DNA from: Henckelia pumila
Lineage: Eukaryota; Streptophyta; Magnoliopsida; Lamiales; Gesneriaceae
DNA length: 64,000 nucleotides
Direction of reading: 5' to 3'
Assembly: GCF_033568475.1 (NCBI RefSeq)
Contig: NC_133122.1
Location: 4,449,063 to 4,513,062, forward strand
Positions 34,320-45,352 of the stretch are shown here, piece by piece (position 1 is the first letter of the stretch; every line of letters begins with the position of its first letter). Made by a program: the position numbers and the translations under genes. The notes under the pieces are model-generated. The model did no database searches. It saw only the letters and a list, made by a program, of their open reading frames with translations, and was not told the origin of the DNA.

Positions 34320-36320
34320 TGCCCATAATTTCGGAGCAGGCTCAAGTAAGTCTTCTGTCTCATCTTTGCTTGTGTATTTGATTTGAACATTTCGTCTGAG
34401 AAATGTTTCAAGTGATCGACATATCTTTACTGATTTTTGTTAATGCTATTCTTCAATCTTGAATTCCATGTAAGAAAAAAACAGTGTAAAATATCAGAAA
34501 GAACTTGGGATCTATTTAGCTATCTTCAAAATATTTTAAAATTTTGGTCGTGATTTAACTTGAAATGAAACATTGAAAGTGTAATGAAAAATTCTTCGTT
34601 TTTAATGCTGTCCTTTATCACTCTTTTCGACCATATCTTAATCCAATTGTGGAGGATGTGTTGGGAATGTTAATTCGGCAAGTGTATTGGCTCTTCTGTT
34701 GGTTACCTTACCGTTTTAAGGGGAAAGGGCTCTCTAATTGCCCAACCTTTTACCGAACATCTGTTCCATCTCTGAACAGTGGAGATTGAAGCCTGTTTTT
34801 AGGATACAGAATTATAGATTTCATTAGGCAGTTGTCACAGCTTCCAACCAAGTTTCCAATCTTACATTAGACCTTTGTGTGGGTCAGGTTTCATTTGTCT
34901 ACACACCCGAAATGAAGGTCGATGGGGAGAGAAGTGGCGGATGGCTCCATCGCGAATATTGAGGTGCATCATAACAAATCTATGAGCATAGGTACTTATT
35001 GGCAGCTTCAAGTTTATATGTCGTGAAATTATGAGAATATGTATTTATGTTGTTGGATGTTATATACTTCATTTCAGATTGTGGTTGAAGTATTTTGAGT
35101 TCAAGAACGTCAACGTCAAACCGGGAACGAGTTGAAGCAAGGTTTGGAGCCTATTTTGACAATAGAATTGGATTGAACTTGAGGGAAGATTTTGATACAG
35201 ATTTGGTTGTGTTGTTGTTTGGATTTGGATAGCTTTGAAGACACCTTGAAACCTCGCAAACGAAAGGTAAAAGTCGACATTTGTTTGACGGGATGAACAC
35301 TCGAGATAGGTTTGTCTTGAGTTCCCAAACCAAACCACATACTTGTTATGCTTTATGACTTGATTATATGAGTATGAACTCGATTGCCAATGTGTTTATT
35401 TAATGAATGTATGTGATATAACTTGGCATTCATCTTGAGCCTATCCTTTGATTTTAAAATGAACTGAAGCGTTCGAATAGACGTTTTGAAGAACTATACA
35501 TGTATGGCCTGGGTGGTTGATGTAGCCTAGCGTTGGATTGACATGTATGGTGGCTTCAAAGTCTAGAGAAGTAAGATATGTAGCCCCACCTCGATCGGGA
35601 GTGTCGGTGGTTCAGTTACAATATCTTCTTCTCGGGATCCCAATAGATGAAATGAGAGATTACCTAAGAGAATCCTGTTTTGAATCATGCATTTCAACAT
35701 TTATATGTCATGAACTTGATATATATATTGTCTTGATTATATGTTGTTTTTACTGAGAAATATGTTTCTCATCGGTGTTATCCGGCTATTGTTGTGTTGT
35801 ATGTGTCTTGGCAATAGGCGGGACAGGAACAGGGCAAAGGCGAGCATGAAGCATGAAGAATGAGAGATTAGAGTGGAGATCCGAGTTTAGTTGTCTAGTT
35901 ATGTTAGCTTCAAGAACATGATCATGTGTATGATAAAATTGAACCTATGTTTAGGAGTTTTACTACTTGTTTATGTAGAATAAAATGATCATGTTATAGC
36001 TACTTTTGCCAAGACTTGTGGTGTATGAATGTATGGAAGTTGTTTTGATGAAATATGATGATATTGTGCCATAATCTTCCTTGCATAACATAAGAACTAG
36101 CTTGAGTTTATCTCAGGAGCTTTGATATGATCTTATGCTAGTAATTTACTTCATGTTTAGGATTCATGTTAGTATTAATTTGCTAGATGAAAGGTTGAAC
36201 ATGATGCTGAGGTTTTGATCATGGATAAATCATGTTTGAGATTGATTTGAGATGATCAAGTGATGTTGAAATCGGTTCTTGACAGCAAAAGAATCTGCAG
36301 ATTTTCTGTAAAACAAGCCC
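34320..36320. other. Non-coding, retroelement-like sequence downstream of the IPI1/TEX10-like gene
   Basis: The first few hundred bases are probably 3' UTR. From about 34900 the sequence resembles plant Ty3 LTR material (blocks such as GTAGCCCCACCTCGATCGGG near 35581). No coding domain is seen, and I cannot fix borders. Confidence 0.4.
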
Positions 36321-36501
36321 GCTCGATCGGGTGAATATCACCGATCGAGCGTGGCCATAATTTTTGCAAATCAGAGAACAGGATTTATTGGCTCGCTCGA
36401 TCGAACAAGATCACCCGATCGAGCGAGACCAAAAGTTTTTCCAAACCGAGAGCAGGGCTTAAGGGCTCGCTCGATCGGGTGATTTTACCCGATCGAGCGA
36501 G
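36321..36501. repeat. Array of three perfect or near-perfect hairpins, about 73-bp spacing
   Basis: Hairpins at 36321-36350, 36392-36427 and 36466-36501, all built on GCTCGATCGGGTGA and its complement. The third has 15-bp arms (CTCGCTCGATCGGGT) around a 6-base loop with no mismatch. They lie in the LTR-like region and are separated by diverged spacer repeats containing AGAGAACAGG or similar. Confidence 0.85.
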
Positions 36502-36680
36502 GTGTTGAAATTTTTTTAAAAAAATTATTATTTTTTATTTTATTATTTCTTTTTATTTAGTCTTTGATGATTGACTATTATTTATGAATCCTGAATTAAC
36601 TATTATTGAAATGAGAGATTAGCACTCGGGTCCCCACAATGTATATTTTATTAGTTAGTAAATAAAAATATATATATATT

Positions 36681-36818
36681 TTTTCTGCATTTTTACGAGT
36701 CAGGGTCGTTTCATGTTGTTCCATAATTTGTGTGAATTTGAACAACGCCGGTGGCACGACTCGATCTCGGGGCGTGACATTTTAGTGAAATGACCCTAAC
36801 TCGTAAAGATGCGGAAAA
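36681..36818. repeat. Inverted repeat, 33-bp arms
   Basis: Arms 36681-36713 and 36786-36818 are complementary with about four mismatches (core TACGAGTCAGGGTC). The 72-bp spacer contains CTCGGGGCGTGACA ending at 36779, a common terminal sequence of plant Ty3 LTRs. It probably marks two LTR pieces facing each other. Confidence 0.7.
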
Positions 36819-38041
36819 ACTTTTTTTTTGTTTTTTAAACTATACACATATGCCCATACATATATGTATAAACATTTAAAATAAACGTTTAATTAAAAAC
36901 TTTCTAAATAACTTGAAGGAATAATAAATAAATATCCCATAAAAATCTTGAAACATGCAATATTAAAATAATGTCTAAACTAAAAAGTCAAAATTCATGC
37001 ATGTAAAGATATTCCCAAATAAAACATTATTCCCAACCACTGAAAAATATAAATAATTGAAACATGTTTTTGCATCCTGATAAAATATTTAGAGCATAAA
37101 ATAAAGACGTTGAAGTAACGGTCACGGGGTCCATTGTCAGCTGCTCATACGTCCTTAACGCCGGTAGGAGCTACATAGGGCTCATCGTACTCACCTGCGT
37201 GCATCATGTAAGTGTAGTGAGCCTAGAAGCCCAACATGTCTAATCTAATACATAACAAGGGTTAAAAATCATGAAAACATTTTTATACTAATACATAAAT
37301 ATACATGAATGTGCATGCTTAAAAATATAATCATAAACCTCTGCCTGAACATTATCATGATCTTAGCATTGATATCATATTATAATACTTAACATCGTTG
37401 AGCACATAATTTTCTAAACAGTGTATGGTCGTATCAGTAGGTGTGAGCTTAACATGGGTCGACTGATCAGCCTCTTGAACCAACGTACGTGGCGGTGACT
37501 TGTCACCTCTTGAGCGGTAGTAAACTAGTAAACTACCTCTTAAACATAATTGTCACACCACTTCAATTTCCATCATAAAATATTTTATTTTGCTCAACCA
37601 TAATCATAAATAATAAACTGTTCATTTCATGTATGCATGCTCTAAAAATTGTGTCCGTAATATATATTTGATTATTTTCATAATATATATACTTATACTT
37701 AAAATAACTTCATGCATAAAATCAATTAAATATATATTCCAGACTTAGTTATTTTTCATGGGATGATCGAGACTGCTAGTCCCTTAGACTTAAGCCCATA
37801 AATTATAAGACTGACCCAAAAATTTTTATGGGCTCCCAAGCCCATAAAAATCATTGGGCTAACTTAAATAAATTATTTAAGGCCCAAATAAAATTATTTG
37901 GAGGCCCAAATAATTTTCTAAACATTTAATTTGGCCCAAAACACACTTAATCTTTTAATTACTTAAAAATTAAAATACCCGAGCCCGGCCCACCAAACCC
38001 TGACCCAAACCAACCTGACCCGACCCACAACTTACCAGACC
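36819..38041. other. LTR-like AT-rich sequence, probable retroelement remnant
   Basis: The block at 37180-37240 (CTCACCTGCGTGCATCATGT, then GTGAGCCTAGAAGCCC) reappears in reverse at 38490-38523, so this is likely part of an LTR related to the fragment beyond the SINE pair. No ORF is supported. Confidence 0.45.
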
Positions 38042-38386
38042 CGACCTGGATTGAGGGAACATTGCATTTAAGACCTGGAGGTGCATGTTCGAATGGTACC
38101 AGGATTGAGGGAACATTGCATTTAAGACCTGGAGGTGCATGTTCGAATCCTGGGGAGGGCAAAAACTCCCCACCAGGGGGGAGAAGATCATGAGTGCAAG
38201 AATGACTGGGCCAGCCCAGTCCATTACAAAAAAGGGCGCCTGTAATGGACTGGGCTGGCCCAGCCATTATTGCACTCATGATCTTCTCCCCCTTGGTGGC
38301 TAGTTTTTGCCCTCCCCAGAATTCGAATATGCACCTCCAGGTCTTAAATGCAATGTTCCCTCAATCCTGGCACCATTGAGCTACGC
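38042..38386. repeat. Two SINE-like copies in tail-to-tail inverted orientation
   Basis: The left copy reads plus (about 38094-38227) and the right copy reads minus (about 38241-38386). They are complementary over about 135 bp with a loop of only about 13 bp. The minus-strand copy has an A box TAGCTCAATGG (38373-38383). The left copy has a B box TGTTCGAATCC (38140-38150). Both end in GGGCTGGCCCAGTCCATTAC or close. The left side carries an extra tandem copy of about 54 bp (38048-38101). Pol III boxes and a common 3' end suggest a tRNA-derived SINE. Confidence 0.75.
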
Positions 38387-40640
38387 ATATTATTTTAAGA
38401 TCATGCACGTATAATTATTAGGCACGTATTTTTATATGATGTGTGCTTGTATGTGGTTTCATTTTGTTATATAATAGAACGTGCTGAGCCACTAGGCTCA
38501 CTAGATTTAAATGATGCAGGTGAGAAAAATGTCAATGAGGATAATGTGTTCCCGACTGGCGGCGAGAGCGTATGAGTATCCAGGCGGCTAGAACCCGTGA
38601 CCATTGCTCTATGATTATTTTTACGTTGAGATTTAGAACACTTATTTTCGCACATGTTTTAGTACTTAAGATTTTTAGTATATGCATGGATGTTAGATTT
38701 AATTATTTATTTTAATGTTTGCATGGATTTTGGTGTAGAATTAATATTTAGAACTTTTATTATGAAATTTTTATAAATGAATATTTAGTAGTTAATTTTA
38801 AGTATTTAATTGCATGTGTGTACTTTTTTTGTATTTATTGTGTATATGTATATTAAATTAAGTAAAGTTATTTTTAAGGTATGACGTATATCTCAAAATT
38901 TTGTGTCATTCATGATTCATATCTCTTTTCATATGAGATAACATATTATTCTTTGAAGAAATAATCAACAACAGTGTATCAACTGTGTCCATTGGCACTG
39001 TCACATTCACTTAAAAGAATGGACCAAATTAATTAGACAAATTTCATAATTGTCTTTCTTTGAACAAAATACTATAAATAAGATATCATATTTAAAGAAT
39101 TAAAATTGAGAAATCGGATGTACCTTTTCAAATTTTTGTAGGCACCAAGTAGATCTTTTACCTTCAACAACGACATTCAATCTATCACAAATATCATATC
39201 ATATTAAATTTATGTTCCTACATTTAAGATAATAACATGTGATAAAAATACTTTATCATTCATTTAAAAAGTGATAGCTTAATCAAATGATTTTGAAAAA
39301 ATTCAAAATTTATATCCACAATCAAAATTGAGGAATTTAAAATCCATAATAAAATTTTATGGAATAAAGATTTAACAACCCAATATATCCATAAAATATA
39401 AAAAATATAAAAATTTTCAAATCACCAAATTGCATAATCAATATCTCATGCAATATATTGACCAATAGAATAGATTCACAAAATTTGTATATTATTTTAT
39501 GTCATCATATGTGAATCAAAACAAAACACATGCTAGAGTTTTTTTACAATTTAATTTAAACAAAAATAAAAACTAAATTTACCAAAAATAAATTAGTTTA
39601 ATAATAAATAAATAAATAAAACAACTTGAAATTAGTCATTAATTAATCAATTCATTTTCATCATCGTGCATATGCTACCATCAATTCATTGTCGTCGTTT
39701 TCTAATATAGATGATGATTTCAATTAATTGCGTTTAACATTTATTTTCTTTCTCGGTTGATGACATCGCGGTCTTACTACCGCACATAGCATATGCAGTT
39801 CATCATTGAATATCAAGTCACTTTTCATAAAAAGTGTGATAAATAATATATCATGCTTCTTCTAGAACATTTACAACAAATATATTATTTGAATCGATAT
39901 CAAGTCAATATCTTTTGGTATATATCTCATATAGTTTATAACATTCTCTTATGGATATTGACAATTTTAGATCACATATCGATATTCTTTAATAAATTTC
40001 GATAAATTTTTTTATTTATAAGATCATCAAAAAAATCATTCAACCAAAGACCCTTTAAATTAATATTCTTCAAGAATATTTCTAAATCTTGGATCTTATA
40101 TTAATATTTTTCATGAATATTATCAAATCTTGCATCTTTTTATCAATATTTCAATATTGATACAATCCTGTATATATATATTTTTTTTATCAATATGGCA
40201 CGAGATCTATTTCTTCAATCATATTTATAGAAATTGGATATCTTATCAGATATCAATCATGATTTCTTCAGTTTCTCGATATACAAAATCATATATCACA
40301 TATTTATCATGAATCTATTGATATTCTCATTATATTATATCATAATCATGAATCTCTTTCGATATATCAAATTGTAATCACAAATCTCTCAAAATTCACA
40401 ATATATTATATCATGATCATGAATTTCTTCAAATTCTCAATATAAAATCATGTTGTGCTACTGTAGAGCCACAATATATTCATGATATTTCATGGGCACC
40501 AATATATCTATTATTATCATTGTGCAACTTCTAGAGCACCAATGAATATCTCTCATAAAATTGAGTATTGACAACACGTTGTGCTATTTCAATAGCATCA
40601 ATAAAACGAGAATTATTTTCATTCTCAATTGGTTACAACA
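38387..40640. other. AT-rich non-coding region, partly the leader of a minus-strand copia-type remnant
   Basis: 38490-38590 is LTR-like. From about 39700 to 40640 the sequence has degenerate repeats with ATCATGAATCTCTT and CAATATATTATATC words and sits next to the primer site of the small LTR at 40655, so on the minus strand it is internal element sequence. No coding domain remains. Confidence 0.45.
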
Positions 40641-40654
40641 TCGTGCTGATAACG

Positions 40655-40878
40655 TGTTATAAATCATAATAGAAATAGAGAGATTAGTAGAGAGAATTAT
40701 GAGATGAGAGAATTCATATGAGTCAATACTCAGGTGCAATTATTATTGAACTCAATCACCCTATTTATAGGAAAATATTACAAGATACAAATCTTTACAA
40801 ATATTATCTTTGACATATTTATCTTGATCACATATCTTTAATAAGATAATCATCTACAATAATAATAAATTTATAACA
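40655..40878 (-). repeat. Small LTR (224 bp) of a copia-type remnant
   Basis: Ends are inverted: TGTTATAAAT at 40655 and ATTTATAACA at 40878. On the minus strand it is followed by CGTTATCAGCACGA (40641-40654), a primer-site motif common to many plant copia elements. A CCTATTTATAGG stretch near 40760 offers a TATA box. No partner LTR is found in the window, so the element is deleted or its other end is beyond recognition. Confidence 0.65.
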
Positions 40879-41410
40879 GTTATAGTTTTTTATATTTTAA
40901 TATTCGATTAGTCAAATTAATATTCCTTTGTAATGATTAAAATTTGAATTTTTATACTTTTCGATATTCTGTTATATGTTTTGAATTTTTTTTATTTAAA
41001 TTTTAATATTCGATTAGTCAAATAAAAGTAAGTCATTATCTTTTAGTGTGAATTATTAAAAGTTCAAAAAAAAAAATCACTTGTATTTTTTATTTATTAT
41101 TATTTTTTAAAAAAAGAATGGTTTTCTGGTGGTAATAAACAATTTTTTCCTCTCTCCCTTGATGATATTCTATCTATTGGTAATAATATATTTTATTTCC
41201 CAATTACCCTTCATTTTTTTCTTTAATTTCCAAATGTTTCACACACAAATGAACAAAATAACTTTAAAAAAGAAGACGTGGTGAAAAAAAGTAAATCGGT
41301 TCAAACTATCAGAGTAAAATTTCGGTTATTGACAAAAAATTTGAATGTAGTCAACAACATTATGGTGCAAATGTATTTATCGTAAGTTCTACTTCAAATT
41401 CTAAGTGAAT
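40879..41410. other. AT-rich intergenic region
   Basis: No gene or structured repeat is seen. Several A/T runs. Confidence 0.5.
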
Positions 41411-41521
41411 TTATTGGTTAAGAAACACTTCAGCAGCTTTCGAAATATCATCCAACTGACGGAGGTCTTCATCAAAAGTAGCAGCTATCCCCTCAGCAAC
41501 AAAACCTTCACCAACTGCTGC

Positions 41522-42217
41522 CTATAAATATTCCTTTACGTCCTCACACGAGTTCACAAACTTCTTGCTCTGGTTGACCAGACGCACCAGAGTTTGATTC
41601 AAATTATGCAGCTTGACTTCTGTATTGGCCTTCAGCCGAATTCGTGGAAAAATTCTGGCAGGCTGCCACCAAATCACAATTTCTTCCGCTGCAAAGAGGA
41701 CTATCTGTCTCAGATAGTAGAGACAGGAGACCCAAAGTACTTTCCAAAAGTTGGCATGTGGAAGCAACGGAAGGTCAGTTGCCTCCAGCGTATCTATGAG
41801 ACCAGCATCATCCGTTTCTAAGAACATAAGTTGGACTAGAAACACAGAAATCGACATGTATATCAGACAATACATCCCTCCACCAGTAACAAAATAAGAA
41901 CCCCACTCCACTGCCAAGGCAGGGAATAAGGTAAGTCCCGGAGCCCTCATAAGCATTAGTCCTAGTCTCCCCAGAAACCGATGTCTAACCCGTCTCAGAC
42001 GAATCTCTGCGGCTCCAAATCCCCAAATTACTCCCATCCAGAATAGCCAGATAAAACAACCAGCAAAAAAAAAAAACCTTCTCTTGTTAGCGTCTATTTC
42101 AGAGCTGTTGTCGTTCTTCAACAGCTTGAGTGAACTGGGCATTGTGGTAAAGTAATCAAAGGCGGTGCAGTAGCACAAAAAAGAGACAAAAGCCGGTACA
42201 ACCTGAAAGCGGTGCAT
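41522..42217 (-). CDS. Predicted four-pass membrane protein of unknown function
   Basis: 231 codons from the ATG at 42215-42217 (MHRFQVVPAF). A TTTTAACTGTTGCAG acceptor lies directly before it, so a 5' UTR intron or an upstream exon is possible. Hydrophobic segments: residues about 5-22, 48-75, 92-135 (two helices) and 155-185. A basic stretch IRLRRVRHRF follows the second. I do not recognise the family. The frame ends at TAG 41522-41524, but the same frame stays open for 36 further codons after it (AAVGEGFVAEGIAATFDE, ending FLNQ at TAA 41411-41413) with normal-looking composition. The TAG may therefore be a nonsense mutation that trims the C-terminus. Confidence 0.65.
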   Translation of the reverse strand: MHRFQVVPAFVSFLCYCTAFDYFTTMPSSLKLLKNDNSSEIDANKRRFFFFAGCFIWLFWMGVIWGFGAAEIRLRRVRHRFLGRLGLMLMRAPGLTLFPALAVEWGSYFVTGGGMYCLIYMSISVFLVQLMFLETDDAGLIDTLEATDLPLLPHANFWKVLWVSCLYYLRQIVLFAAEEIVIWWQPARIFPRIRLKANTEVKLHNLNQTLVRLVNQSKKFVNSCEDVKEYL

Positions 42218-42714
42218 CTGCAACAGTTAAAAGAAAAAATCAAATTACACGCTAAAACTCAAAATAGAAGTGAAACAATCTCAAATCACATTAAAAGATC
42301 CAAAAACTCAGCATTCATATCCACATTTCCAACTTGAAAAAACAGAACACGAAAATTTGAATGAACTAAACAATCAAAATCCAACAGATTCAAGAAACAT
42401 TAACACAATTAATTTACAAAATCATACCCATTCAAGAAAACTCGAACACACTAAATTACTACGCAGGAACACATTACAAAATCATATTTGTCTACTTCAA
42501 ATCTGCAACAGATTTATCAAATTACTAGGCAAAATCAAAATCATTCAGATTCATGAAAACTTTCAAGAAAACACAGAACACATTAAATTACTACGCATTC
42601 AAGTGAACAGGAACAAATTACAAAATCAAACTAATCCACTTCTAATCTGAAATAGAAACCTACAATTTGAATACAAAAGGAACGAAAGAAATGAAATTTA
42701 CATTCGATGGAATT
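42218..42714. other. Probable 5' intron or leader of the membrane-protein gene
   Basis: AT-rich, no conserved coding. It contains repeats of the type AACACATTACAAAATC (42400-42630). On the minus strand it would lie between the GC-rich region at 42715-42892 and the splice acceptor at about 42218. Confidence 0.4.
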
Positions 42715-42892
42715 TTGCGTTTGCTGCTTCCGTCCCGTTGGTTGTGATAGTGGCCGGAGTGGCGCGGGGTGGGGAAATCTAATCTAAACTTGAACGCTTT
42801 TATTTTGCGTCTGCTGCGTCCGTCCGGTCGGTTGTGATAGTGGTCGGAGTGGCGCGGGGTGGGGAAATCTAATATAAACTTGCACGTTAAAA
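42715..42892. repeat. 90-bp tandem duplication upstream of the membrane-protein gene
   Basis: GGCGCGGGGTGGGGAAATCT occurs at 42761 and at 42851, exactly 90 bp apart. The two copies match over nearly the whole unit with about ten changes. This lies where the promoter or first exon of the minus-strand gene is expected. Confidence 0.8.
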
Positions 42893-42901
42893 GCTTTATA
42901 G

Positions 42902-44828
42902 GGGTGTATTCAATTCAGATTTTTAATGACTTTCAGTGACTTTTTAAAATGACAGATTTTTGTGGACTTGACAGATTTTTATTGACTTTTATAGAATGTC
43001 ATAGAATTGTAAACAGAATTCTATGGATTTGTGCAGAGTTTTGACAGACTTTCATAGACATATGTTTAATAGATTTAATAGATTTTATAACTTGATTGAC
43101 GTTGAAAATATCGATAGTCAAATATCTACAAACAAATACAAAAGTTTTAAAATTATAATATGATGACGAAAATAAAATATTTACCCATCATAATATATTT
43201 AGTTTTCTGTAGTATCTTTTAATGTCATTAATATTAAAATTATTTGTATAATTTATGTATTAAAATAAAAAATTAATTCCAAAATTCCAACCTGAAAAAT
43301 TTAAAAAATTGAAATTTTTGGCGCTTTTTAAAATTTTTGAATTTCAAATTATAAAAATTAATTAATAAAAAATTTATAAATATTTTTAAATCGGCTTTTT
43401 TGAAGAGAAAATGTGTTTATAGAAATGTGATTTGAAATAGAAAATATAGAAATAGAGTAAAATTTAATTTGGTACACGAACTATTGGTTAAATGTCAAAT
43501 TTGTACACGAACTTTTGTTAATGACTTAATTAATACATGTTCGTCGGATTCCGGTCAATTTTCGGTGACATTTATGTAAAATGTCCAATTTGCCTTTTAT
43601 TACAAAAAAATGCATATTTTATTTTAGATTTTAATTAGATATGTTTGTATATTATATTTTACACGTAAAAATTGATTTGATTAAAATTTTTGTTAGTACA
43701 TAATATTTATTATATTAGATAGATTATATATTCAACGAGAAAGATTAGATAAAGTATATTGAAACATACAATATCTAAATAATTATAAATAAATAAATTG
43801 ATACCATAGAAAATAAATAAATATTTTTTTAGCTAAAATTCTGATTTTTGTATACATAATTTTCTCGATAATATTTTTAAAAAAATTATTAAATAAATAG
43901 TGATTGTAATAAAATATTTTTTAATATTTTAACTATGTAAAAATTTATTGAATATATATTTTAATAAAAATATTACGTAAGTTTTGCTAAAAATTAATTT
44001 TAATTTTCAAATCATATTTATAAGAAAAACTCATCGAAACACCAATTAAACTTTGTTATAACGTGCCACAGTTATTTAATCAACGAATAAAAAATTGAAT
44101 TGCGTTAGTTCGAGAATTTACCGATGCGCACGAAAAGATAGCGGTTGCGAGCTTTCACGTTATAAAAAAATTGAAAGTTTATTTAAACACAATAATTTTA
44201 TAAGTGAACATGACTAATAAAAAAAATTAAAAGTCGTTTTCGATTTTTATTACGGACAAAAATGATGAAGCAGGTTTTGAAACTAAAATAATATTAATAT
44301 TTAATTAATTTGTATCATCAAAAGACTATTATACCCTTTTCTTCATCATAATTTGGTCAAAATCAGGTGGAAATGTACCAATTAAGCCATTAACTAAAGT
44401 TCGTGTACCAATTTGACATTTAACCAATAGTTCATGTACTAATTTTTACTCTATAGAAATATGTAGAGATATTATTTGAAAGAGGAGAGAGAAGAAATAA
44501 ATAATTAGAAGTCCATTCAAATCTTGAGGATGAATAAAAGACAAATCTTGACATTTTAGCATTGTACATTATGTTTTTATGTTTGTACTTTAATGACTTT
44601 CATGGAGTCATTAAAAATCCATTGAAAATATGAATACCTCTAGACTTTTATGAAGTTTTTAAAAGTCAATGTTGAATACCACGTGACTTTTAAAAACTCC
44701 ACGGAAGTCTATTTTGGATACCTCTGGATTTTTGTAGAGTTTATAAAAGTCTAGATTGAATACCTTTTGACTTTTAAACTCCATCAGACTCTATGAAAGT
44801 AATTAAATCTCCCACTTTGAATACACCC
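42902..44828. mobile_element. Non-autonomous TIR element (MITE-like), carrying another element
   Basis: GGGTGTATTC at 42902 and its complement GAATACACCC ending at 44828. Similarity continues inward with AT-rich words ATTTTTAATGACTTTCA at the left and the reverse of TGAAAGTAATTAAAT at the right. Without the inserted 1.0-kb element it would be about 0.93 kb. No transposase is seen. I could not identify a target duplication, so the superfamily is open. Confidence 0.6.
43455..44452. mobile_element. MULE-like TIR element inserted in the MITE-like element
   Basis: Terminal inverted repeats of about 75-80 bp. The left arm GAGTAAAATTTAATTTGGTA is matched by the reverse of the right arm, which ends TTTTTACTCT. 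Both arms share GAACTATTGGTTAAATGTCA. ATAGAAATA flanks it on both sides (43446-43454 and 44453-44461), a 9-bp target duplication as in Mutator-like elements. About 998 bp, AT-rich, no ORF, so non-autonomous. Confidence 0.8.
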
Positions 44829-45352
44829 ACCTTAGCCTTTTGTCCCTATAATACTAGAAACATTTATACATTTAAATTTTATATATTATTAAAAGTTAAA
44901 AATAACAAATGAGTATTAAATATACGGTAAATTTTTTGTTTATTCGATAAATATAAATCTATTTATTTTTTCATATCTTATTAAAAATTTCTAATAATGT
45001 AATTTTAACACAGTAAAAAAATCATATATTTTAAATATTAAGTCAAATCATCTAGTTTATTTTTAAAAATGTATTTTATTTACTATTTAAAAAAATTGAT
45101 TTTTTAGTCCAATCATTTAGTTACCCCATATCCGATTTAAGTGACAAAATTGGTGAATCAGGTTTAGATTAGTAAAACATGAACATATTTTAATTTGATC
45201 AAGCAGACCAATAAATCGATTCCAAAATGTCCAAAAATGGTCTAAAGTACAAAGTTGAATCGGGTAGTCCGGAAGGTCCGAAGCGTTCGGACCAAGCGTA
45301 GGAGTTTAGAAGCAGATGAAGATACCAGAACGTCCAAAGAGTTAGGACATGC
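44829..45352. other. AT-rich sequence left of the Athila element
   Basis: No gene. It includes a perfect 19-bp palindrome with a 3-base centre at 45275-45293 (GGTCCGAAGCGTTCGGACC). Confidence 0.5.

Noticed and set aside
35069-35340. Overlapping minus-strand frames of 60-89 codons
   Set aside because: Three frames overlap in the same 270 bp with no family similarity; likely chance in LTR-like sequence.
36321-36501. CRISPR-like array
   Set aside because: Three units only, spacers related to each other, in plant LTR-type sequence; the repeats are hairpins of an LTR.
42270-42650. 126-codon Asn/Gln/His-rich frame
   Set aside because: Lies in AT-rich presumed intron or leader on the opposite strand of the membrane-protein gene; low complexity.
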